64,000 bases of DNA from Leptidea sinapis (Eukaryota; Arthropoda; Insecta; Lepidoptera; Pieridae), in NCBI RefSeq assembly GCF_905404315.1, contig NC_066290.1, forward strand, positions 8,369,453 to 8,433,452, given 5' to 3'. Positions within the stretch are counted from its first letter, which is position 1, and every line of letters starts with the position of its first letter. The notes beneath the pieces were generated by a model. The model made no database searches. It was not told the origin of the DNA and saw only the letters and a list, made by a program, of their open reading frames with translations. The translations under genes were made by a program, and so were the position numbers. Positions 31,235 through 44,600 of this stretch are shown one piece after another.

Positions 31235-32678
31235 TCGTATGAAGGGTAAAGTTTTCTCATAAAAAAAATGTTTGCATAAAATTAAATGAAATACCAATTC
31301 ATCATAAATGTCTATCTATCACTTTTTCCAAAAATTTTACAAAAAATTCAAATTAAATATAGGTACACTGTACTTACACTCCTTGCTTTTTTTTGGCAAA
31401 GTTATATATTAAATCATTTATGCATGAAAACTAAAGCTGATGATGACTTTAGTTTTCTAAAGTTTCTAATAAGTATCTAGGTAATATGTAGCCACATTGA
31501 TGATATCAATTATTTATACATAAAGTAATAAAAAACATACAGAAACCAAAACAAAACCGAAAGGTATCTACAGTAAGGGTCCCATTTTTACAATTTTACT
31601 AACGGCTCCCAAAAAGTTTTAAGATTACAATTATTATTTTTTGTATCTTATATTATTTATGAATGTCTCTTTGTTGAGGGCTTATTACAATAAGGTAATG
31701 GGAGAAGAAGAAAATTATCCATTGATTCTTCTGCAGTTAGCAAGGGATATACTGAAAGGGACAGTGTTACTGTAAAAACTCCTAAGTAAACAAATATCAC
31801 TCTTTGTCTACATCCGCTATCTACCCTAAAACTTGTTTTAGTAGTTTGATAGTTCAGCTACCTATATACGCACTTGTTAATTAAAAATTATTACATATCG
31901 TATTACATTCACTGCAACAACGACTTTTTTACATCATTTCCTAAAATATTCTACCTCGATCATCCCGCAACAGACAGCATCAATATTTTGTCATTTCTGT
32001 ACGTTAATCTATGATCGGCTTGGCGGCGATCGGCGTTGTCATGGCGACATATTTATTTTGTTAGATAAATAATGAAATCAAATAAAAATTTATAATTCAT
32101 GATTTCTTAACTGTGGTATGTAATTCTATGATTTTTTTTACTTTCGTAATTAGTGCATCTTCCCATAACACAAGACGGCATTTTAATATTGTACCTATAT
32201 CAAATTGTAAGCAATTCTGTCAACAACAAACGCGTGTGTACCGTTTTCGTATCGAGAGAGCGACTACGACCAAAGGAACTAATTGACTCGATTTAGGGGA
32301 TTTATTTTCGGCGCTCTAGTGACATATCTACCTCTTTTAATACTATAATATCATTGCTTGTAGATAGAGCCTTTCGGTTTTGTTTTGGTGTCTGTATGTT
32401 TTTTATTATTTTATGTATAAACAATTGATATCATCAATGTGGCTATATATTACCTAGATTCTTATTAGAAACTTTAGAAAACTAAAGTCATCATCAGCTA
32501 TAAATGATTTAATATATAAGTTTGCTAAAAAAGCAAGGAGAGTGTAAGTATATTTAATTTGAATTGTTTGTAAAATTTTTGGAAAAAGTGACAGATAGAT
32601 GTTTATGATGAATTGGTATTTAATTTAATTTTATGCAAACATATTTTTTTTGGTGAGAAAACTTTACCCTTCATACGA
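31235..32678. mobile_element. Long inverted-repeat element with about 300-base arms
   Basis: The left arm (31235-31575) begins TCGTATGAAGGGTAAAGTTT. It is matched in reverse by the right arm (about 32358-32678), ending CTTTACCCTTCATACGA. The match, with small indels, includes GTTTTCTAAAGTTTCTAATA and ACATACAGAAACCAAAAC. About 780 unique bases lie between. No target duplication or transposase is recognised. Part of it recurs at 52975-53190. Confidence 0.75.
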
Positions 32679-32689
32679 GCCCCAAAGAA

Positions 32690-33027
32690 ATTTATAAATT
32701 ATAATAAATATTAAATTATTATTTTATTATCTACCTAATTTCAATGCAGTTTTACTACTTTATAGCTTTTACTACATGAACTAATGAAAGGCATAAAATA
32801 CAGTTTACGGTAAAAAATCATATCTGATGAATTAACTGTATTTTTCTATACAAATACGAAGCAATTAGCAAATTAGAGTTATCTCTTTTACGCTTGCGAT
32901 AATTGCATTTACTATCCTTCTTTGACGTGTAATTGTAATGTAAATTATTCATGTGTGCGTTTGTGTATCATTTTCAAACACCGAATGTTGTCTACGTAAC
33001 CTATCTATACTTTTATATATCATTGGT
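32690..33027 (+). repeat. 330-base repeat block, copy A
   Basis: CTACCTAATTTCAATGCAGT through ACACCGAATGTTGTCTACG to CTATCTATACTT recurs at 53210-53545. In both places it lies between a piece of the inverted-repeat element and a Jockey LINE. Confidence 0.75.
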
Positions 33028-35245
33028 TGAGCCATGATCATCTCACGCTTGGTGTGATTCCACTCCGCCATAACCGAAATATCATAATTTGAATATTAAG
33101 TGCCTGCGCCGTTGCAGTAGCCGATGTGATACTACAGGGCATGGATATTTTTATACCAAGCTCTGTAGTACCCATCGGTGGCAGATCACAGCCCTGGTTC
33201 GATGCGTCAGTTAAAGCAGCATCTGACTGCAAAAAACAGGCGTATCGAACTTGGGTTGCGGCGCTGGGCACAAAGGATCCGAACTGCACAGTTCTTAAGA
33301 GGAAATACAACCGTGCCTCCAGATTTTTTAAGCGGCAAATCGCCCGTCGTCAAAATCGGCGAGCAGCTTTCCAGTTACCCGACCGGAACACGCAAGTTCT
33401 GGTCGTTGTCGAAAGCTGCTCTTGGTAACTTCAGCCAGCCGTCCATGCCGCCGTTGCACATGAGGAATGACACCCTGGCCCATACGGCAAAAGAGAAAGC
33501 CGATCTCCTGTGCGCTCTTTTCGCCTCCAACTCGACTCTTGAGGACAACGGAAAAACACCGCCGACCATCCCGCGGTGTCAGAGCACTATGCCTGAAGTA
33601 CAGTTCAGACAGAAAACTGTTAGGCGAGCTCTGTTTTCGTTGGACGTCAGGAAGTCGAGCAAGCCGGATGGCATTTCTCCAATCGTGCTTAGAACGTGTG
33701 CCCCTGAGTTGACGCCGGTGCTAACGCGTTTATTCCGGCACTCTTATTCCAAAGGCGTAGTCCCTGACTCATGGAAGTCAGCCCTTGTCCATCCGATCCA
33801 AAAAAAGGAGACAGTTCGGATCCGGCAAACTACAGGCCTATTGCTATTACCTCCCTGCTCTCCAAAATCATGGAGAGCATAATTAGCCGTCAGCTCTTGG
33901 TATACCTAGAGGGTCACCAGTTGATCAACGACCGACAATACGGGTTTCGCCATGGTCGGTCGGCAGGTGATCTTCTGGTATACCTAACACATAGATGGGC
34001 TGCGGCTATTGAAAGCAAGGGGGAAGGCCTGGCAGTTAGCCTGGATATAGCGAAGGCCTTTGATCGTGTATGGCACAAGGTGCTCCTCTCTAAACTTCCA
34101 TCATTTGGGCTTCCCGAGAGCTTGTGCAAGTGGACCTCCAGCTTCCTCACTGGGCGCAGCATACAGGTCGTTGTCGACGGACATTGCTCGAACCCGAAGC
34201 CCGTGAATGCTGGAGTGCCCCAAGGCTGTGTGCTATCTCCTACGCTGTTTCTTCTGCATATCAATGATATGTTGGACACCTCCAACATTCATTGCTATGC
34301 AGATGACAGCACTGGTGATGCCGTATACACGGGCCATGCACGTCTCTCTTGGGAAATCGTCGACCAGTGCCGGGAGAAACTTGTGTCTTCTATCGAGTCC
34401 TCTCTCGAGAAGGTCGCGGAATAGGGTTAATTGAACCTTGTCCAATTTAACCCCCAGAAGACTCAAGTTTGCGCGTTTACCACTAAAAAAACCCCATTTG
34501 TCGCATCACCGCTCTTTGACAACACTTCCCTAAAAGCCTCGCCTAGTATCGGAATACTGGGTCTCGAAATCTCGAGTGATTGCCAATTCCGTGGACATCT
34601 GGAGGGCAAAGCCAAATTGGCTTCAAAGAAACTGGGCGTCATTAATAGAGCACGGCAATACCTCAAGCCGGCCCACATTCTAGCGCTGTACAAAGCGGAG
34701 GTCCGGCCACACATGGAGTATTGTTGTCATGTCTGGTCTGGCGCACCCCAGTATCAGCTCGATCTATTTGACCGCGTGAAACGCAGAGCAGCTCGAATTG
34801 TCGGGGACCCAGTACTCTGTGAACGGCTGGATCACTTGGCGTTGCGTAGAGACGTCGCTTCATTGTGTGTCTTCTACCGCATTTATCACGGGGAGTGTTC
34901 CGAAGAGCTGTTTTACCTAATTCCTGCCGCCGAATTCCACCTTCGCACGACACGCCACAAGTTAGGATATCATCCTCACCATCTGGATGTGTGGCGGTCC
35001 TCCACAGTGCGGTTTACAAGGAGCTTTCTTCCACGTACTACAAAGCTGTGGAATGAACTTCCTTGTGCGGTGTTTCCGGGACGATACGACATGGGTACCT
35101 TCAAAAAAAGCGCGTACACCTTCCTTAAAGGCCGGCAGCGCTCCTGTGATTCCTCTGGTGTTGCAAGAGAGTATGGGCGGCGGTGATCACTTAACAACAG
35201 GTGACCCGTACGCTCGTTTGTCCTCCTATTCCATAAAAAAAAAAT
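33028..35245 (+). mobile_element. Jockey-clade LINE, copy A, damaged
   Basis: It starts in the remains of the endonuclease (DHLTLGVIPL), with an internal deletion before DVILQGMDIFIPSS. The reverse transcriptase follows in three frames: VRRALFSLDVRKSSKPDGIS, YRPIAITSLLSKI, SLDIAKAFDRVWH, AGVPQGCVLSP and the CYADDS catalytic box near 34290. The C-terminal FRTTRHKLGYHPHH-like region and the BMC1-like tail end at A's at 35245. Damage includes a 17-base deletion near 33352 relative to copy B, an indel near 33808 and an in-frame TAG near 34420. Confidence 0.9.
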
Positions 35246-35986
35246 TAAAATGTAATGTATGTAAATGTATGAAAATCCTTTCTCCTGTTTTCGGAAGATC
35301 GGGGTATTATTACATTACAGTACCTACTAATCGGAAACCAATAGATAGTTACTGCAAATTTGTAAACAAATACGTGCTTGCCCAGTTTTTGAAAAAGTTT
35401 GCATAATACTTTCTCGCATCAAGACAGTGATTTCTCACATTGCGATGAGATCTGGAGCCCTATTACCAAAATCGGTTCACGGATCGTACTTTCTCTATTA
35501 TGAAAGTGTTTCGCATATAAAGATCGCGATTAGACATTTTGTCTTTCATTTACCTTATTCCAAAATATAGGTACTTGACATTTACTTCTTCGTTGTTTGA
35601 CATTATTATGATCGTAACTATAACCATACTTTTTACGACAGCCTTCCAGGTTTAGTAATAATGGATAATAAATATTTATTTTATTCTAAAATGGCACGTT
35701 ATTTATTGTACAAAGAAAATCTTAACAGACCAAAAAGAACAACGTCGTCTTCGGTAATATTTATTTAAAAAACGAATTCCCGATTTTGTTTTGACTTATC
35801 GCTTAGTCGAAGTTTATTTGAAAAACTTTTCGAAGTGATCATCCCAATAATGATTTCTACTAAAAATGCGGGAGGGATCGATCCCACTATCAAGTTATTT
35901 TAGATTTACAACTTTTTTAAATATTTCTTACGGAAGGAACACGATAGTTAAGTCCTTAATATGGAAATGATTATTTTATTGGTAGG

Positions 35987-36335
35987 CACGGACTAGTAAA
36001 AAAAGGACTCCGCGCCGTGATATTAGCAAGTGAAGCACCTTTATGCTAGTGTGTGGGCGGTTACGGGGTATCATCTTAAATAATCATATATCCACAAATA
36101 CTTTTATAGTATTGTTTTTACACTTATTCACAACGCACGACGGCGTTTTAAAATATTTTATTGCGACGCCAACTGATCTGTCACAGACGATGGCAAATCT
36201 CATAATGGCGGCTGATCGGCTTGTATTATTGTAAGTGTATCCGTGGGGCTATGTATTTACACGTTTACCGGCTTGTTTTGGTGCCTCACTGCTATGTAAG
36301 GTGACACGGAGTCCTTCTTTTGTTACTCGTCCGTG
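35987..36335. mobile_element. hAT-type MITE with 8-bp target duplication
   Basis: TTGGTAGG occurs at 35979-35986 and 36336-36343, exactly flanking a 349-base element. The inverted ends begin CACGGACTAG and CACGGACGAG and share AAAGGACTCCG further in. An 8-bp duplication is the hAT signature. A second copy is at 46185-46495. Confidence 0.85.
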
Positions 36336-36652
36336 TTGGTAGGTACCTATTGTATAACAGTCATTTTTAAGTATAATATTTGTGTTATTGGTACATTTCT
36401 AGATACATGTTAATTTACATACCTGTTAGTTTATACTTTGTTTGGGTACAAATATGGTATGTTGTATTGGTATAGAACGTCAATGGGATTCCATTATTTA
36501 CTTCATCACGATTTCTAAGGCTCTTTAAATCACAATATGTTTAAAAACAATATCATTCATATTCGAAAACTATTAAAATCTTTGCTTTTACATTCATCAA
36601 AATTGCTTTTTATTATGAAAATATAAGTACCTAATATATCTAAATAATATAA

Positions 36653-36862
36653 GGGACAAGACGTTCAGCTGATGGTAATTGATACGCCCTGCCCATTACA
36701 ATGCAGTGCCGTTTAGGATTCTTGAAAACCCCAAAAATTCTGAGCGGCACTACAATTGCGCTCGTCACCTTGAGACATAAGATGTTAAGTTAATTTTGGG
36801 CAAATGAGACCCAGTAATTTCACTAGCTACAGCGCCCTTTAGACCGAAACCCAGTAATGTTG
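36653..36862 (-). repeat. SINE-like family S1, truncated copy
   Basis: The minus strand of S1 runs from the AGGGACAAGACGTTCAGCTG end to ACCGAAACCCAGTAATG, where it is cut off by the Jockey tail that starts at 36868. Confidence 0.75.
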
Positions 36863-36867
36863 TTAAT

Positions 36868-37113
36868 GACCCTCCACAGTCTGGTTTTTAAAGAGCTTTC
36901 TTCCACGTACTTCAAAGCTGTGGAATGAGCATCCTTGTGCGGTGTTTCCGGGACAATACGACATAAAAGCGCACCTTCAAAACAAGCGCGTAAACCTTCC
37001 TTTAAGGCCGGCAACGCTCCTGTTCCTTTGGTGTTGCAAGAGAATGTGGGCGGCGGTGATCACTTACCAGGTGACCCGTACGTTCGTTTGTCCTCCTTTT
37101 CCATGAAAAAAGA
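36868..37113 (+). mobile_element. Jockey-type LINE 3' tail
   Basis: It runs from CCTCCACAGTCTGGTTTTTA to TTTGTCCTCCTTTTCCATGA, abutting an S1 fragment on its left. Confidence 0.82.
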
Positions 37114-37739
37114 CTAAATTTAGTTTAATATTGTATGAAAATAAAAAAGCTGATTTACAACAATTAACACTATTTTTATTTTAGAATAACTTACACGTCC
37201 GGGTTTTAAGCTTCAAAATCAGAGATTTTAACGCTTCTTGCGTAACGTTGCCAAATTTCAGACATTGTAACCCTACCTAGTACTACTAGGTGTTCTATTT
37301 TTCTTGGAAGTAGGTACCCAATAACAATTTATGGTGGTCACTGATGAAAGCCCGATACAAAAAAAAATATTTATCGGTATTATAGTATATTATAAAGCAG
37401 TCTACAATCAGCTTACATAATTTTGTCTAATATACATAAAAGTTATAACCTAGTGTTGTGAACATTTTAACCTATTTTTCGCAAATACGACGATCTACAG
37501 ATTTAATTATTTTAAGGATGTATCACTAATATTATATTCTATATTTAGTTTAGGTACGTTCATGAAGGCACAACATGATTCAATGTGAAACCATAGCACA
37601 TACTTCGGTGTTCCTTTAGAAGTTAGAATTGACGCATCCACAATACAATCCGGATTTTATATTAAGTGATTTTTTATTTTCGAGATTCGAAGATAATCTA
37701 ATCGATATTTTTTTAATTCCTGAAGAGGTGGTAAATTCG
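37114..37739. other. Unassigned intergenic stretch
   Basis: AT-rich, no domain-bearing frame, and no repeat shared with other parts of the window was seen. Confidence 0.35.
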
Positions 37740-38522
37740 TTCCAAGCCAAAAATATATTTGGAATCTGCTATATTTCTTAGCATAACTCTAGATTCCAAA
37801 TTACAATGGGGCACCCATATTGAAGGATTGGCGAACAGACTTAGTTCTGCAGCATACGCGGTTAAAAAGATTAGACAATTAACTGACATAGATACGGCGC
37901 GACTTGTATACTTTAGTTATTTCCATAGTTTTATGTCCTATGGTGTATTGCTATGGGGCAACGCTGCCGATATTAATGCAATATTTGTGCTGCAGAAGAG
38001 GGCTATTCGCGCTATTTATAATCTAGGTCCTAAAGAATAATTGAGAGCAAAATTCAAAGAAATTAACATCTTGACTGTTGCTTCTCAATATATTCTTGAT
38101 AATGTAATGTATGTTCATAGGCACATAAGTGAATTTGCCAGAAACTGTGATAACCATAATGTTAACACCAGGAACAGACATAAACTTATGATGCCTACTA
38201 CTCGGCTAAGTCGAGTTAGTAAGTCTTTTGTGGGGCGATGTATATGCTTTTACAACAAGATCAGACAAGACATACAGAAAATGTTCAAAACAAAAGTATT
38301 ACGTTATTCAAAAGAATTGTTAAAAAACGTTTGTGTGGTAAAGGTTACTATAACATAAATGACTTTCTTAATGATACCACAGATTGGGAATGGAGTGACC
38401 GCCTTCAGGCTAATAAATAATAAGTTTAATTGTACAATATTACTTTGTAAACATATTTATTCGATAAAAAAGCCCGTTGAGTTTGTTGCGCCCATTCTTC
38501 TCAGGTCTGAGGCATTTTGAAT
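37740..38522 (+). mobile_element. CR1-like LINE, C-terminal part and 3' UTR
   Basis: The longest copy of the family. It encodes ITLDSKLQWGTHIEGL, SAAYAVKKIRQLTDIDTARL, YGVLLWGNAADINAIF and VLQKRAIRAIYNLG, the thumb region after the reverse transcriptase. An in-frame TAA at 38038-38040 replaces a codon that reads through in the copy near 9918. The frame then resumes with LRAKFKEINILTVASQYI. The 3' UTR ends near 38520. It lies about 150 bases beyond the 3' end of the convergent RhoGAP gene. Confidence 0.85.
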
Positions 38523-38670
38523 AATAATGTCTTTTAATATCGAAAGTGTCTTACCAGACATACTGTATAAAAATAAAATATATTAACTTATTTACATCAA
38601 TATTTAATTATTCATAATTTTTTGCTACGTAAATAACTAATTATGAGATTATAATAAAACAATCAAATTC

Positions 38671-41600
38671 TTAGAATTTTTGACGAGGCGATCTTTTCTT
38701 AGGTGATAAATGTACCGCCCTTAGAGGTGTACTAGATTTTTTCTGGTCGTTGTAAGATGAGGGTAGTCTTATATTTCTTGACGTATATAGTTGCTTTTTT
38801 ATAGAGGGTTGTTGCGTTGGCGTTTTTAATACATTCATTTCAGGCGATACAATTCTCTTGGCTGGTGGAGTAGTTTTTCTGTGTAACCGAAAGTTCAAGT
38901 CCTCTTTGTTATTGGATATATTCGATTTATACCTTGGTAAGACATTTTGAGCTGTCTCCTTATTTCTATTGGGTATGTAATGGGATTCAGTTTTAACAGA
39001 TACTGCTTGAGCTGATCTTTGAGCTTTAATGTGACACTGACTCAACCTTGGCTTCCTGGCAAATATTGCGTTTTGATTTTCACTTTTCTCCGACGATTTA
39101 TCAGAGCTCGATTCAAAAAGTTTCGCTTTAGCCAGCACAGCACCGGCGTTTTGCTTTCGTAACTTGTTGACTGACGGCCTGCCTGTCTGACCGTTAGCCA
39201 CTTCACCAGTTTTATCCATGAAGAATGCAGCTGCATTCCTCCACTTATGTTGTGAATGCAACGAACTTTCTGCACACATACCTTTTAAATTTTTATCATT
39301 ATGATAGCATTGATTCAATCTAGATTCTTTCAGTTTTTCATTTGAATTTGTTATATTGTTTGTCGTAGCAGAACTGTCTGATAGTGTGCAGTTTAAACTA
39401 GTATTCATTGTTATATTCAATGACCTCCTTGGTAATGCACTCCGGCTCTTGACATTTATTCTCTCAGACCCGTAGTCCGTAATCAAGCTTATTCTTTTAC
39501 GATTATGGTATTTGTGACTAGAACCTGAAGTGTTATTCAAGGAGTTTTCTGACATTGTGGAACAGTCCCACTCATTTGAAAAGTCTTTTTTATTAATATT
39601 TGGTTCTGCTGTGCTTGTTCTGTTTCTGCGCGTAATACCAACATACGGATAAAACCTATCATTTTGCGAATACCCTGAAGCATTCCAGGATTTATGGCGC
39701 ACTATTTTGGTTAAATTTTCTTTGGATCGGCGTCTTATAGAACCGATTTTTCTTGCACTGGGTGACCGTATTATCTTAGCTTCTTCCTTTGGTCTTATTT
39801 TCAGTTCTTTACTTAATCGCCTAGCTAAATGTTCGGAGTTGGGGCAATTAAGCATTGCCACATCTTCCAAGGTTTGTTTGTAGACATTTTGTACCTGCTG
39901 CAATGGCTGAACTCTTGGTATAACTTCAGTAAACTCTCTGGACAGTCTATTCTCGATGGCCGAAACTCTACTTTTGATTTCTTCATACTCTAGTTTTGAT
40001 ATTCTTACATAGTCTTTGTCTGATTGCTTTGGATCTGAAAGATCAATAGTATCGTGGGCCGGGAATATGTTCTCAGATGAGGTGAGAAGGTCTTCGCTGC
40101 TTGCACTGGTTTCAGAATTTTTACTGAAATCACAGTTGATGACTGGGGTACTCCTGGCATCCATCATACTGAGCCTCAGTCTTTTCCTTTCTGTGACACC
40201 CCTGAAGGAATATCAAACATTGAATTAGCAAATACAATAATAACTATAGTATACCTCATAAATATTAATACATACAATTTGACTGGTGTAAACGAGAGCT
40301 CTTTTTGAGGAAGTGCTGATATGATTTCTTTCCTGGAAACAAAAGTTTAGTATAATTTTAAAATTCAATGGAAATCTTATGTTACACAAAAGTGAAATCA
40401 TACCCACAGCGGCGTAAATCTATCGTTTTAATTTAGTTAAGGTCGGTTAACATTTATATTTAAGTTGACTAGCAGCTGATTACGAACGTGTCTAAGATCT
40501 AATGAACTAAGCTTTGTCATTTAATGACAAATATTTTATTTATTTATTATGACGTAAATTTTACGAGAGATTTGGCTTAAAAATTTAAAAGTCCCCACGA
40601 AATAGAAACAAATATTTTTAGGCAAATCGAAAAGTCGAAGAATAAAAGTTGTTAGTCATAAAGTACCTAAGAGATTATGAGGTTTAGCTTTATTTACCAG
40701 TAGCCACGTATATTATATAATTTATTATTATATATCGATCATAATCCTTATAATGATCCACTTATGCAAATAGTATACAACTTAGGTATAGTTAAGTTAG
40801 GTATAGTATAAATAACATCTGGATGTGTGACGGTCCTCCATAGTGCGGTTTTCAAGGAGCTTTCTTCCATGTACTACAAAGCTGTGGAATGAGCTTCCTT
40901 GTGCGGTGTTTCCGGGACCATACGACATGGGTACCTTCAAAAAAAGCGCGTACACCTTCTTTAAAGGCTGGCAACGCTCTTGTGATTCCTCTGGTGTTGC
41001 AAGATAATGTGGGCGGCGGTGATCATTTAACACCAGGTGACCCGTTCTCTCGTTTGTCCTCCTATTCCATTAAAAAAAATACTTATAAACAGGATAATTT
41101 AAAGATTATTTATCTGTGAAGTGACATTTTCTCTTTATTCGTTCTTTAAATTTCATTCAAGATATAAAACATGATGTCTTTATCATGTTAAACTTGCTTC
41201 TCAGTGTAAGGTAAATGTATGTAGACAAATTATAAGTTTTGAATACCAGAAAATGTTTTTTTTAATACCAATAAAAAGTTTTTTAGTGGCCCTAAAAACC
41301 ACAGTAGGTACACATTTAATTAAGAATAGACATTTTTTATTTTCATGTTCAATATCTTAATTCAAAATAAGTTATTGTTATAATTTCGAATTAAACATTA
41401 TATTGTGGTATATATTTGAAAGAAATATACCCTAATAATGAAAAATAAACCATGTGACTAGCAGTAATTGAACCTGCTACATTTCTTGTAACAGGCACCG
41501 CTCAACCAAAAAGTTCCTCAAAATAGACATCTGAATTGTAATAGGACTGGGTGACATATTTATCTGGCTGTTGTATAAAAAAGCAACATGAATCAATTAA

Positions 41601-44600
41601 GAGGAATTGTGATCCCATTACATGTTTTGATACACGAGGCGAAGCAATGATGACAATTACATTATTACATAGACAATTATGTTATTGTTAACATTTAAAT
41701 TAATTCCATTGAAAGAACAATCAATGGAACAATTTTTTATTAATTATTACCATTTATTATTAGGTACTTTCTAAAAATGGCAAATGACTTGAGGAGCTTA
41801 CTTAGTTTTGACAGAAAGTCCCCCATGGTTATCAAATTTCCTTTTAGCTGCAGATTTGCTCAGTATTGGAGTTTTATCATGTTCTCGAACGGTTGCTGGC
41901 GTATTTACATTACCGGATACCATCTTACGAAGGCCACTTAACATTCCTGAAAATTGTTTGATTTATGAGAATATTCTACATTATTTTTGTAATAAAATCA
42001 AATTCTATTTGAAAGTTACTATTTAATGATCCACTTCGCCTCTTCTTTCTTCTGTTTGGATGTGTGTCAGTATCATCATCCAATTTTGTCATGAGCTCTT
42101 CGGTTAAAAGTCCAATGTGTTGTGAGTTTTCTATGAAGATCTATAAATAAAGATTTCTATTAATGTTATCAAATTTTAAATTGCAAGTACTGCGTTTGAG
42201 GACTTCTTAGCTCAATGAAGTCCACCTTTCATAGAGATAGCGGCTATTGTTTATAAATGTAAGCAGCTTTCACCTATGGTGGATAAATTAGTTAACACAC
42301 ACTACTTTTTACTCATATTAACTAATTGAGCACATACTCAGGGTAGGGTCCCGCCAAAAAAGACAGCAGGGCCCTTTTTTACTTTTGACCATGGCAAAAT
42401 CTTTTATATGCTTCTGCATGTTTGAGAAGACTTGACCGATCAAACAAATGAAAGAAAATATAAACCTGTATGACTTGATTAAAATTGATAAGCGCGTTAC
42501 ATCGCTATTTAGACAAACAACTGCATATAAATCTTGAGGATAAAGTTCGGAGTGACATATGCCTGCCCATATTTGACCCGGTAGGTGCAAATCGTAATTT
42601 TATAATAAGAAATATAATTTGCGTAGTTTTTGGAATATACTGTGATGGAGAGATACATTATAATAAAATAAAAAAGTCTGGATTTTTTTTATGAATAAAG
42701 GGATGAGACATTCAGCTCATGGTAATTGATACATGTTGCCAATTAAAACCTCAAAAATTCAGTGGCACTACTACCGCGCTCATTACCTTGAGACATAAGA
42801 TGTTAAGTCTTATTTGCGTAGTAATTTCACTAGCTACGGCTCCCTTCAGACCAAAACACAGTAATGCTTCACGGCAGAACTTGGCGCCGTTGTGGTACCC
42901 ATAATCTAGCCGGCATCCTGTGCAAAGAAGCCTCCCACTGGTGAAAAAAAATTATTAATGAATTTTAAATATAGTTTTAAAATACCTTAATTAATGCCAC
43001 ATGATGTTCTAGCCTCTGAGCTGTCGCTGCAGCTGGCAAAGGCATAATACTGGGAGCTAAAACTATGGCCAAGTTTGATGAATCCATTAAATTGTCTTTG
43101 TGCTTGGACGCTATAAAATTCAGCAACTGAAAATATTAAAAACATTTTAATCATTTTTAACTAAATGTTTGTTGTGTTTTATTAAGCTGTAATGCACAAA
43201 ATATGATGCAATATAATAAATAGAAAACTTGCTTTTGCCACAACTAAATCCTAAATTATTTTCACTCTTTCTTCAGCCATCCTTGTGAACTATGAACTCT
43301 TACGTTACATTAGTGAATATTAAAATGTATAGTAATAATAATATAAGCCTTAATTCAGGGAGTAGAATTTACATACTATCCTCAACTAAGTATCTATCAC
43401 TATTTGTCTATTGACAAAGGCCTCGTCCAACTTCTTCCACTCTTTTCTACCTTTAGCCATCTTGGACCATGTCTTGCCTGCTATCATCACTAGTTCATCT
43501 GACCATCTTCTGTATTGTCCCCTCCGTTTCCTTTTTAGGTTTCTGGGATACCAGTCTGTGATATATTTGTTCCATTTGTCTATACCCCTGACCATTTAAG
43601 TTTTCTTATAGCATAAGTGACATTAGTTATTTAAGTTTTCTCTCTTAAATCTATGTTTCAAACTTTATGTGTTTTATTAATTTTTAACTTACACCTCTCC
43701 ATGGCTCTTTGGCAAGTCTCTAGATTTTTAAATTATTATATGAATATGAGATGTACACGTCATAACCCCATAAAAACAATAGGGTTATTAATTTAATACT
43801 TCACTGGTATAATAGGTAACAGATTAGATGTAATACTATAAGGGTTCTTGATTTTTCCTCTCTGTTTAGAGAACTCTAGGTAAGTGTGTAAATATTAAGT
43901 CATAACAATAATTTGGAATTCATCTCACTTGTCGGCAACTCCAAGACCCTTGGCAACTATGATCATATTGATGATAAAAACACAGAAACCTTAGAAAATA
44001 ATTTTGCAAGATGGTATTAGCACACACATTTATTTTCTTATCATTTAAATTTAGTAATTTATTTTCGAGGGGCATGTTCTTTGAATACTATGGTGGTGTG
44101 AGGGAATTATAAGAACAATATTCTGATATTCTGTTGCCATTTTGCATCATTTTCACTTTTATTAATATTTTTAGTAGCCTACTTTTAGCAGGCACTAAGG
44201 CACATTCTTCCAGTACTATGACACTATATGGCTTATAATTTCATGTTTCCTTTTAGTGTTTTATTAATTTTATTGATTGATATGGTGCATTGAAATTTGT
44301 CAATGGTATGTTCAGATGACATGCCTGATGGATATATTATATAATACATGTAACCAAATAATACAATTTTGGTTAATATGTTCATAATTTTGCAAAAATA
44401 ATAGATCAATATTCTAAATTAAATAAAGCTTCTTTAAAAATTACTTATTTATATTGTTACTTATAAGAAATAAAATTAGAAATATATTAATAAGTAGTAA
44501 TGACAAAATAATTATTACCTCCATAACATAGTGTAGCAAATGAACATGCAAAACAGGCAATAATAATAAAGTGTGTAATATTGATTTTAGTCCATCTTCG

